Source of the DNA: Candidatus Obscuribacterales bacterium | GTDB taxonomy: Bacteria > Cyanobacteriota > Vampirovibrionia > Obscuribacterales > Obscuribacteraceae | Direction of reading: 5' to 3' | DNA length: 64,000 nucleotides | Assembly: GCA_019745415.1 (NCBI GenBank) | Contig: JAIETF010000030.1 | Coordinates: 161,705 to 225,704, forward strand | Shown here: positions 55,117-63,115 of the stretch, piece by piece | Numbering within the stretch: position 1 is the stretch's first letter | Layout of the letters: every line of letters starts with the position of its first letter | Notes under the pieces: model-generated | The model's database searches: none | Told to the model about the DNA's origin: nothing | What the model saw: only the letters and a program-made list of their open reading frames with translations | Translations under genes and position numbers: made by a program

Positions 55117-55435
55117 TAGATTCCTGCCTTTCTGTCGCAGAGGTCTGCGAAGTAGATTGCTACGCCGTGTGGAATACAATACTGAAATCTGGTTAATTGT
55201 CAACTTTGCCACCCTAAACGGTATCACACAGAGTCTAAGTAAAAAAGACCGCCGGGTGCATATAGATGCCAGCAGTAGAACATAGGGATTTTATAGGCTA
55301 CTGACTACCAGGAGCAAGCTAAATGTCAAAAGGTGAAGCCAAAAGCACATGACAACCCTTTCATCTTGACTTAATTCCCGCGCCAGATTAGCCTTCCAAA
55401 GAAAATTAGATGTTGCAAAAACAAAGGTCAGAAAA
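55117..55435. other. Divergent intergenic region with mini-ORF
   Basis: 319 nt between the SRPBCC gene (minus) and the lipid kinase (plus). It holds promoters for both in principle, but none stands out. A 9-codon ORF from ATG 55410 to TGA 55439 ends exactly over the presumed CTG start of the kinase. Confidence 0.4.
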
Positions 55436-56452
55436 CTGAAAAAGAAAGCAAGTCTGATTTACAACCCTAAATCGGGTTCGGCAGCCACCCCCGAGCTATG
55501 GCTCGGCACGATAGTCTATCGCCTTACCAAAGCCGGTTATCGGGTCGATGTAAGCAGCACCACGGTCGATACCACAGCCGAGAACATACTACAAGACATG
55601 ACCGAGCCCTGCGACCTAATCGTTGCTGCAGGCGGCGACGGCACAGTGCGCATGGTTCTCGATGCCGTCGCCCGGCAAAAGCTCAAGATACCAGTGGGCA
55701 TAGTGCCGCTCGGCACCGGCAATCTGCTCGCTCGCAATCTAAATATATACGAAGACAATTTGCTTCTAGATCCCCTAGACAAAGCCATCGGCATCATTCT
55801 GCACGGCAAGCCCTTGACAATAGATTTGGGTTTAATGAACGGGCATTATTTCGCCGCAGCGGCCGGGGTGGGGCCGCTCAGCGACGCCATTATCGCGCCC
55901 GATAAGAAAGACAAAGAAACCTGGAAGATATTGGCCTATGCCGGTTCTATGGTGCAGACCCTGAGTAAGGCACCGGTGCTTTTCAAAGTTAATGCAGACG
56001 GCGAAGAATTTAAGATTTCAGCCACCGGAATTTTCGTCACCAATATCTCAGACTTGGGTGTCGGGCGTTTATCAGACACAGCCTCGATGCATGACGGACT
56101 GCTTGACCTTTGCATACTTTCACCAAAAGAATTTAGCGACTATCTGAAGTATGGCTTTCATTTTGCGGCAACCAAAGACAGTAATCTCAATTTGAGCAGC
56201 GGCGAACCCCCTTATTATGTGCGCAAAGTTAAATCGGTAAAAATAGAAGCAGTGAGACGACTAAGACCCTTCGGCTTTATCGAAAGCGGCTTAAACGAAT
56301 TGCGCAACAAACTGACCGGGCACAGCGAAGGCGGCACCAAAAAAGAGAAACGCAGCGGCGCCATTCCAGCGATGATCGATGGTGATGAATGCGGCACCAC
56401 ACCAATGCAAATCGAAGTAGCACCACAGGCGGTGAATGTTCTTTCGATTTGA
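55436..56452 (+). CDS. Diacylglycerol/lipid kinase family protein, non-canonical start
   Basis: 338 residues if translation starts at CTG 55436; the first in-frame ATG, at 55598, would remove the essential N-terminal strand. Family motifs: ASLIYNPKSGSA (NPxSG) at the very start, LIVAAGGDGTVRMVLDAV with GGDGT, then VPLGTGNLLARNLNIYED. The C-terminal domain reads LTIDLGLMNGHYFAAAAGVG and LLDLCILSPKEFSDYLK. These enzymes phosphorylate diacylglycerol or related lipids with ATP at the membrane. AAGG stands eight to nine bases before the CTG. No ATG, GTG or TTG exists in frame between the upstream stop and ATG 55598. The alternative is a lost base or a frameshift after ATG 55410. Confidence 0.85.
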   Translation: MKKKASLIYNPKSGSAATPELWLGTIVYRLTKAGYRVDVSSTTVDTTAENILQDMTEPCDLIVAAGGDGTVRMVLDAVARQKLKIPVGIVPLGTGNLLARNLNIYEDNLLLDPLDKAIGIILHGKPLTIDLGLMNGHYFAAAAGVGPLSDAIIAPDKKDKETWKILAYAGSMVQTLSKAPVLFKVNADGEEFKISATGIFVTNISDLGVGRLSDTASMHDGLLDLCILSPKEFSDYLKYGFHFAATKDSNLNLSSGEPPYYVRKVKSVKIEAVRRLRPFGFIESGLNELRNKLTGHSEGGTKKEKRSGAIPAMIDGDECGTTPMQIEVAPQAVNVLSI

Positions 56453-56507
56453 GAATTAACTAAGGGTGAGGGTACGGTTTAGGCGGTGGCAATAGAGAAC
56501 TAACGCT

Positions 56508-57182
56508 ATGGATGGCGATTCAATAATCAAAAACACTATAGCCGCATATGGGCGACTCCAGGCCTACGAGGACCATGGTTACGCAAATCTGATCAGCTTT
56601 GGCGCTGATGCTTCGGAGGTTTCGAACTCGATCACATTTAAAACCTACTACTCTAAGAAAGATGGACTGAGTCTTGACTGGATGGGAAGTAGCGACAAAG
56701 TTCTTCTCTCAAAGATTGCTGATGCAATCGAAATCTGTAGCAGCAATAAAGCTCTTATCAAGGTAGACAAGAAAGTCAGAAAGAAATGTTCAGCTGAACA
56801 GGCCTTGATGATAGCTGGTACCGCAAGCGTCGACATAGGTTTGATTATTCCACCACTACTCTTGGTGGATCTCAAGCCTGCATTAAAGCCGCTTAGCTTA
56901 TTCTCAGCAACCATGTCAAAACTTAGCGGTATTGCCATAGTAGATGATGTTGAGTGCTATAAAGTATTTGTTCTTCTCAAAAGTCCTCCGTGGGTAGGGA
57001 CTTTCTTTATTGGTCAATCCGATTTCTTAATTCGCAAGTTTGAGAATGAACGGAACCTAGATGTCCCGAAAGACAAACAATCGGAAATTCCAGACGAACT
57101 GGTTGGCAGCTTACCCATTCACAGAGAACAGCGAGCCTGGTTTAAGGGCTTAAAGTTTAAGGGCTTAAATACTAATACCTAG
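56508..57182 (+). CDS. LolA/LppX-fold-like protein without signal peptide
   Basis: 224 residues from ATG. The first helix IIKNTIAAYGRLQAYEDHGY followed by strand SNSITFKTYYSKKDGLSLDW is the pattern of LolA-like lipid-binding half-barrels (helix, then antiparallel strands). Later strands include KLSGIAIVDDVECYKVFVLL and GTFFIGQSDFLIRKFENERN, where members of this type have a conserved DKxTYLP-like turn. There is no signal peptide, which is unusual for the fold. Fold call is by pattern only. It is 55 nt after the lipid kinase gene. Confidence 0.7.
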   Translation: MDGDSIIKNTIAAYGRLQAYEDHGYANLISFGADASEVSNSITFKTYYSKKDGLSLDWMGSSDKVLLSKIADAIEICSSNKALIKVDKKVRKKCSAEQALMIAGTASVDIGLIIPPLLLVDLKPALKPLSLFSATMSKLSGIAIVDDVECYKVFVLLKSPPWVGTFFIGQSDFLIRKFENERNLDVPKDKQSEIPDELVGSLPIHREQRAWFKGLKFKGLNTNT

Positions 57183-57231
57183 GTTAATCAGACCTGCCCT
57201 AGAGGACTTGAGGCATCTCATGTGAACGGCC

Positions 57232-59901
57232 TTACCTAAGACTTCCAGCCAAAATCTCAGCCGCCAGCTTCAATTCAGCTTCGCGTCCGACAGCTTTGCG
57301 GTCTATTTTAGCGTCCAAAATTTCGCTCAATGCTACACCCAAGCGTGGTCCGCTGGCAAAGCCTAAAGCCAGCAAATCTTTGCCGCCGATTTCCAGCTTT
57401 ACCTGAGCCAGCTCGTCTATGTATAGCTTAAGACAGCGGCGCAGGTCGGTGCCAATCTGAGCCACTGCAGCGGCTATAGCTAGTGCACCGAGAGGTCTTT
57501 CCTTCATCAAATGAAAAAGCTCAGAACGCTTAAGATGCCTCATCTCGACCGGCATATGACGATGTAGATCAAGTCCGTCCAGCACTGTTTCTTTTTGCTT
57601 GTTGGTCAATTGCAATCGAGTCAGAACGGCTTCAGAACGATCTGGCGGCAACTCAGACAAGAGCACGCCTAAATAAACCACCCAGGCCTCACCGGTTTCA
57701 AGGTCTGCAATGCGGTCGAGCAATCTTTCAGCTCTTCGCATCGAAGCCTTTACCGAAGTTGAGAAATGCAGCAGCTTATCTAAATAACCGAGCCCACCAA
57801 GCTCATTCAATATAGTAAGCGTCTTGATTCGCTCTGGACCCTCTAAAATGAGCTTCAGTTCTTCTTTGATGCGCACACCGCCTAAATCATCGAAGATACC
57901 CATGCCGACCGCTCGCCGAGCCTGTTCTTTCGTCTTTGTATCTAAATGAAAACCCAACCTTCCAGCAAAGCGAGCAGCGCGAACGATTCTAGTCGGATCT
58001 TCAATAAAGCTAAACGGATGCAAAATACGAATCACTTTGGCTTCGAGATCTGAAAGCCCACCAAACATATCGACCAACCGCCCGAAGCTTTGCTCATTTA
58101 TAGAGACAGCCAAGGCGTTGATAGTGAAATCGCGTCGCAAAAGATCTTGCGACAAATTAGAAGGTTCAACTTGAGGTAGGGCTGCCGGATATTCATAAAA
58201 TTCGGTGCGGGCGGTGGAAAGATCGACCAACATCTCATCGCCAAAGCGCAAGGTGGCGGTGCCGAAACGTTCATGACTGGCAACCAGACTGAAGCGCTTA
58301 TCTTGAGCAATTAGCTGGTCGGCCAAATCAATGGCTGGACCCTCAACGACAAAGTCGAGATCAAAATTTGGTAAGTGCAAAAGAAGATCACGCACAAAAC
58401 CGCCTACGGTATAAACTCGCAAGCCCAGCAGATCACCGGTTCGACCGACCGCCTCGATAGCTTCATGCAAAATCGCAGGCAAACTAGTCAGATGCTGCGC
58501 CAGGCTAACTTCTTGCCGGTTGCGATGCACCGCCCCCCAGGCCGACTGGTTGAACTTTTCATAAATATGAGTGCGCCCCGAATCGGCAGACAGCGCATCG
58601 AGAATATCTTGCCTATTGACGAGACCGGCAAGGTGACCCTTCTCGTCTACAACAGGCAAACGCCCGATATCCTGACTGACCATGAGCTTCTGCATCTCAT
58701 CCAAAGTGGCATGCTTATCCACACTGACAACCGGATGACTCATAAAGCCAGATACTTTGGCATGACTCAGCTTATGATGACGACTCTGGTCAATGTCTCT
58801 TCTAGAGACTATGCCCACCATCGCATCACCTTCCATGACCACCAGCCCATCGATGTTATAGCGCAACATCAAGCGTCCGGCTTCATCCATAGTGGTATCA
58901 GATTTGATGGTACGAACCGGGCTGCGCATTAGCGCCTCGGCATTGGGAAGCGGCTTGGAATGTGCCTTAAGAATATCTACTAGACGCGCTTTTACGTGCT
59001 CAGGATTGGCGCCTTTCAGGACAGCGGAACCGGCGCCGCGGTGTCCGTCCCCGCCAAATTCACGCATTATCTCTTGAATATTGACCGACAGGCTGTCGCT
59101 GCGACCGACCAAATGCACGCGGTCGCGCATTTGTACAGCCGCAAAGGCTGCTTCACAAGACTCCAGCTCCAAAAGCTGCCTGGTCATCACAGCCAGACCA
59201 TCGAGATAATCGGGAATCTGAAGTGAAGCGATGACATATTTATGTCCGTCCACCTCAAGGCGAAGCGCTGTCTTCAATAGAGCCTCGAAGAGTTCTTGTT
59301 GCTCGCTCTCGAAGCGCACTTTCATACAATCTCTAATCATGCCGACATCGGCACCCTGCTCAAGCAGATAGGCCACCGCCGCTGCATCGCGGGCGGTGGC
59401 ACCAGAAAATGTCAGAGCGCCGGTGTCTTCGTAAATGCCTATGGCGATAACGGTGGCTTCGAAAGGGCTAAGCTTAACGCCTTCTTTCATCAGCCTTTCC
59501 ACAACCAAAGTGGTACAAGCCCCCACCGCCTCAATTTGCGAACCGGCAGCGATATAAGCAGGCAAATCGTTATTGGCAGAAGATCTATGATTATGATGGT
59601 CGAAAACAACTAAACCTGGCAAATGCGGACGAGCAGTCTTCTCAAGCAGGTTGCGCGTTAGTTCATCTAGCCTATCGAGTGTTTGACAATCAACAAGAAA
59701 AACTCTTTCTATTTTGCTCATATCGACATAACGAATGTCTTGTATGGGCAGTTTGTCACGGTGCAAAGCGACGAAACTGCGCACATTGCCCGTCAACTGC
59801 GCACTGAGAACCATGCGACAGCCCTTATAGAGACGCGTCAAAGCAAACTGCGCCGATAGGCAGTCAAAATCCATATTGCTGTGACAAAGGGCTAGTTCCA
59901 A
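57232..59901 (-). CDS. DHH-CBS-tRNA nucleotidyltransferase fusion
   Basis: 889 residues from TTG with AAGG upstream. Domain order: DHH phosphoesterase (DFDCLSAQ at 11, DHHNH at 101-105, GGDGHRGAGSA near 285), two CBS repeats (about 320-435; VSGFMSHPVVSVDKHATLDE marks the second), and a class II nucleotidyltransferase (VGGFVRDLLLHLPNFDLDF near 497, RRDFTINALAVSI near 600, RIVRAARFAGRLGFHLD). Cyanobacteria, Aquificae and others have this fusion, in which the transferase adds CC or A to tRNA 3' ends. The adjacent tRNA-Ser lacks an encoded CCA. A second nucleotidyltransferase may be needed elsewhere if this one adds only part of CCA. Adenosine ligands at the CBS pair are a plausible control, not shown here. 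Confidence 0.93.
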   Translation of the reverse strand: MELALCHSNMDFDCLSAQFALTRLYKGCRMVLSAQLTGNVRSFVALHRDKLPIQDIRYVDMSKIERVFLVDCQTLDRLDELTRNLLEKTARPHLPGLVVFDHHNHRSSANNDLPAYIAAGSQIEAVGACTTLVVERLMKEGVKLSPFEATVIAIGIYEDTGALTFSGATARDAAAVAYLLEQGADVGMIRDCMKVRFESEQQELFEALLKTALRLEVDGHKYVIASLQIPDYLDGLAVMTRQLLELESCEAAFAAVQMRDRVHLVGRSDSLSVNIQEIMREFGGDGHRGAGSAVLKGANPEHVKARLVDILKAHSKPLPNAEALMRSPVRTIKSDTTMDEAGRLMLRYNIDGLVVMEGDAMVGIVSRRDIDQSRHHKLSHAKVSGFMSHPVVSVDKHATLDEMQKLMVSQDIGRLPVVDEKGHLAGLVNRQDILDALSADSGRTHIYEKFNQSAWGAVHRNRQEVSLAQHLTSLPAILHEAIEAVGRTGDLLGLRVYTVGGFVRDLLLHLPNFDLDFVVEGPAIDLADQLIAQDKRFSLVASHERFGTATLRFGDEMLVDLSTARTEFYEYPAALPQVEPSNLSQDLLRRDFTINALAVSINEQSFGRLVDMFGGLSDLEAKVIRILHPFSFIEDPTRIVRAARFAGRLGFHLDTKTKEQARRAVGMGIFDDLGGVRIKEELKLILEGPERIKTLTILNELGGLGYLDKLLHFSTSVKASMRRAERLLDRIADLETGEAWVVYLGVLLSELPPDRSEAVLTRLQLTNKQKETVLDGLDLHRHMPVEMRHLKRSELFHLMKERPLGALAIAAAVAQIGTDLRRCLKLYIDELAQVKLEIGGKDLLALGFASGPRLGVALSEILDAKIDRKAVGREAELKLAAEILAGSLR

Positions 59902-60045
59902 TTCTGCCTTGCTCCGATTTGCCTCTATTGTACCCGGGCAAAACCAAAGCCGATTTAGTCTTTTCTTTAGGTTTGCCTGGGCTTTTGCGGTTTCGAAGCC
60001 GGCGCCAAAGGGTATCTAATTGAATATTTAAATCGAGGTGCGACC

Positions 60046-60801
60046 ATGTTCGCCGATACACTCACCCAACTTTATCTAGCCTGTACAGTCTTTGGCTGGG
60101 GCTTCATCATCATCTCATTTTTCATGGGCGGTTTCGGCGAGCATGGCGACGGCGACTGCCATCATCTACATTTAGAAGGTCACAGCCACGGGCACGGCTT
60201 GCCCGACCACACCCTGGGACAGACCCAGGGACATGCGGTGGCGCATCAAATGCAAGCTCAACAAAGTCATGGTCACGCTAGTGGCACTCATACAAACAGC
60301 GGGCACGATAATTCATCTTCCGCCGACGACCAGACAGCAAATACAAGCATCGTCGCAACCACGCGACCGTCTTTTTTAATGCAAGTGCTGAGCATCTTCA
60401 ACCCCACATCAATCTCCGTCTTTACAGGCTTTGTCGGACTGTCCGGTCTGACCATAAAAACAGTTCTGCCCTTTCTTGGTATTTTTAGCCTGATACCGGC
60501 CATTCTTGTCGGATTTGTCTCGGTTTCTTTGATGCGCAATCTCTTTGCCTTAGTTACAGCCAAATTGAACGTTTCAAATACTGTCAAATCAAGCGATGCA
60601 ATCGGACATGTGGCCGAGGTCAGTGCCCCTATTGCCGATGGCGGCACCGGTGAAGTAACTTATGTCATTGGTCAGAACAGATTTAATGCTGCCGCGAAAT
60701 CTATTAACGGCAGCGAGACAATTAAAAAGGGCTCGAAAGTCTTGATTGTCGAGAGAGAAGGACACCTTGTCATGGTCGAACCATACCACGAGGAAGACTG
60801 A
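60046..60801 (+). CDS. NfeD/YqiJ-like membrane protein
   Basis: 251 residues, ATG with GAGG eight bases upstream. N-terminal membrane helix (YLACTVFGWGFIIISFFMGG), a 70-residue His-rich loop (HHLHLEGHSHGHGLPDHT and more) that could bind metal, two to three further helices around 110-165 (NPTSISVFTGFVGLSGLTIK, FLGIFSLIPAILVGFVSVSL) and an OB-like C-terminal domain (IGHVAEVSAPIADGGTGEVT, KKGSKVLIVEREGHLVMVEP). This layout and the flotillin gene downstream (197 nt) identify an NfeD-type partner. The His-rich segment is unusual for NfeD proteins. Confidence 0.9.
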   Translation: MFADTLTQLYLACTVFGWGFIIISFFMGGFGEHGDGDCHHLHLEGHSHGHGLPDHTLGQTQGHAVAHQMQAQQSHGHASGTHTNSGHDNSSSADDQTANTSIVATTRPSFLMQVLSIFNPTSISVFTGFVGLSGLTIKTVLPFLGIFSLIPAILVGFVSVSLMRNLFALVTAKLNVSNTVKSSDAIGHVAEVSAPIADGGTGEVTYVIGQNRFNAAAKSINGSETIKKGSKVLIVEREGHLVMVEPYHEED

Positions 60802-60998
60802 ATTGGTGGGCATTCCCGCCGGTTGTCAAGAATATAAAGGATTTTGCTCTAATGCCGCTTGCGCCACCATATTTGGTTTAGCATAGTGACAATCGAACAA
60901 GGAAACAAATATCGGACACTCGCCTTAATTCCCCGGCAATAAGGGAATATGGCAAAAGAGAATTAAAGTCGGCAAAACTCCGACAGGAGGATCTTCAA

Positions 60999-62564
60999 AT
61001 GGACACCATGCTGCTCTGGGGTGGCTTTGGATTGGGCTTCGTTGCTCTAATCTTCGTCTGTTACTTCTTCGCCAATCTCTATCAAAAATGCGGACCCAAC
61101 GAAGCCATGCTCATAACAGGTTTCACACCTGGTGGACCGCAAATTGTCAGAGGCGGAGGCAAAATTGTCATGCCTCTCATTCATCAAAAGAATATTCTTT
61201 CGCTTGAAGTCATGACAATTGAGGTGCATTCACAAGCACCGATGATCACAAAAAACGGTATCCCAATTTATGTTGACGGTGTCGCCCAAGTGAAAGTAAG
61301 AGGTGACGAAGAAGCCATTGCCACTGCAGCAGAACGCTTCCTCAATAAGAGCCAAAACGAGATTGCCACAGTTGCCCACGAAACTCTCGTCGGTCATCTG
61401 CGAGCCATTCTCGGTACGATGACCGTAGAAGAGCTGATTCAGAGTTTCGACTCTTTCGCCTGCAAGGTGCAAGAGGTGTCGGTAGCCGACCTGGCTAAGA
61501 TGGGTCTGACTGTAGATTCTTTCACTATTAAAGAGATTAGAGATACAGTCGGTTATCTGGAAGCTCTCGGTAAGAAACAAACCGCTGAAGCCAAAAGAAA
61601 CGCCGCCATCGGTGAAGCTGAAGCCACGAAAGAAACCGAGATTGCTCGCGCCAACGCCTCTAGAGATGCTCAGATAGCTCAGGCACAAGCCGCCGAGGAA
61701 GGTGCCAAGGCGAAGCTGGCAGCCGATACCCGCGTAGCTGAATCATCCAAAAACTTCCAGGTCTCGCAAGCCCAGTATCAAGCTGAAGTTTCGCGCACAA
61801 AGGCTGCTTCCGACATGATGTACGACATCATCAAGGCGCAGTCGCAGCAAAAACTAATTGAAGAGACTCAGAAGATCAAAATCATCGAAGCTCAGAAAGA
61901 AGTTGAACTGCAACAGGTGGAAGTGGCGAAGCGCCAAGTATCTTTGGAGACCGAGATCACCAAGCCGGCCGAAGCAGAACAGATGCGCATAAGACTGATG
62001 ACGCAAGCCGAACAGGAAAAGCGCAAGATGCTCGCCGAAGCCGATGCCATGGCCATGAAGCTGCAAGCCCAAGGTCAAGCCGAAGCTCTAAAGCTTAAGT
62101 CTTCATCCGAAGCGGAAGCTATGAAACTTAAGGCTATAGCCGAAGCCGAAGCCCGCCGCGCCGTCGGTATGGCTGAAGCAGAAGCGGAAAGAGCCAAAGG
62201 TCTTGCAGAAGCCCAGGTAACGGCCGCCAAAGGTCAAGCCGAAGCTGACGCCATGGCTAAGAAAGCAGAAGCCTACAAACAATATAACGACGCAGCCGTC
62301 GCCAATATGATTGTAGAGAAACTGCCCGAGCTGGTGCAAGCCGCCGCGGCTCCCCTGGCGAAAGTGGGCAATATCACCCTGCTTTCGAACGGCGGAGAGT
62401 CAACCGGAATAAGCAAAATATCGGCTGATGTAATGGGAGTAGCCGCCCAAAGTCTAACCATGGTCAAAGGACTAACCGGTGTAGACTTGACCGAGGCTCT
62501 GAAAATGAGAATTCAGGGCGGCGATAACGGCAAAACCCAGAATCAAACTGAAAAGACCAGTTAG
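60999..62564 (+). CDS. Flotillin-like SPFH protein
   Basis: 521 residues, ATG with AGGAGG eight bases upstream. N-terminal membrane helix (LLWGGFGLGFVALIFVCYFF), then the SPFH domain with CGPNEAMLITGFTPGGPQIV, MTIEVHSQAPMITKNGIPIY and ETLVGHLRAILGTMTVEELI, a long Ala/Glu/Lys coiled coil (200-430), and a C-terminal assembly segment (AYKQYNDAAVANMIVEKLPE). It forms large membrane scaffolds in detergent-resistant domains. It pairs with the NfeD-like gene. The stop overlaps the start of the kinase gene by 1 nt, so that protein is translationally coupled. Confidence 0.95.
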   Translation: MDTMLLWGGFGLGFVALIFVCYFFANLYQKCGPNEAMLITGFTPGGPQIVRGGGKIVMPLIHQKNILSLEVMTIEVHSQAPMITKNGIPIYVDGVAQVKVRGDEEAIATAAERFLNKSQNEIATVAHETLVGHLRAILGTMTVEELIQSFDSFACKVQEVSVADLAKMGLTVDSFTIKEIRDTVGYLEALGKKQTAEAKRNAAIGEAEATKETEIARANASRDAQIAQAQAAEEGAKAKLAADTRVAESSKNFQVSQAQYQAEVSRTKAASDMMYDIIKAQSQQKLIEETQKIKIIEAQKEVELQQVEVAKRQVSLETEITKPAEAEQMRIRLMTQAEQEKRKMLAEADAMAMKLQAQGQAEALKLKSSSEAEAMKLKAIAEAEARRAVGMAEAEAERAKGLAEAQVTAAKGQAEADAMAKKAEAYKQYNDAAVANMIVEKLPELVQAAAAPLAKVGNITLLSNGGESTGISKISADVMGVAAQSLTMVKGLTGVDLTEALKMRIQGGDNGKTQNQTEKTS

Positions 62565-63115
62565 TGAAGATCATAGTCACTGGAGCAAGCGGAGTCGGCA
62601 AAACCACCCTGGTGGAAGCGCTGGCTCCGCTTCTTTCTTTGCCCATTATTCCTGAGACGGCTAGAGAACTCTGCCGTCAGTGGGGAGCCGCCTATCCGGG
62701 CGCGATACCCTTAGAGAAACAAGAAGAATTCAAATTTGCCGTTCTCGAAAAGCAAATTGAGAAAGAAAATAGTGAAACTAGCTATCTGAGCGACCGCTCC
62801 GCCGTAGACGCCTGGGTCTTATGGCAACGCTGGAATATTTGCCAGGCTATGAGCTATGACACCGAAAAGTTCTACGCCCTGGCCAAGGACCAAGCCCAGA
62901 CCTATACCCATGTAATTTACATACCGCCTCTCTTTGAGCCGGTCGATGACGGCTTTCGCTGGACCGATCTTGATTACCAGAAACAAATTGATCGCCTCAC
63001 CCGAATGACACTGTATGATTTTGGACTCCTTCAAAAGACCTATACTGTTAAGAGTGCCCCGATGCAGGAGCGCCTGGAGGAAGTGAGGAACTGGCTTGGA
63101 AAAGAAAACCAATGA
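62564..63115 (+). CDS. P-loop NTPase/kinase (AAA_28/NadR-like)
   Basis: 183 residues from GTG. Walker A is GASGVGKTT at 7-15; the segment IIPETARELCRQWG and then LSDRSAVDAWVLW match the NadR-kinase/Ttd14-type ATPases, with the DR of the second acting like Walker B. HVIYIPPLFEPVDDGFRWTD is also typical of the group. The substrate is unknown; members include nucleoside-type kinases and phosphoinositide-binding proteins. Translationally coupled to the flotillin gene. Confidence 0.88.
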   Translation: MKIIVTGASGVGKTTLVEALAPLLSLPIIPETARELCRQWGAAYPGAIPLEKQEEFKFAVLEKQIEKENSETSYLSDRSAVDAWVLWQRWNICQAMSYDTEKFYALAKDQAQTYTHVIYIPPLFEPVDDGFRWTDLDYQKQIDRLTRMTLYDFGLLQKTYTVKSAPMQERLEEVRNWLGKENQ

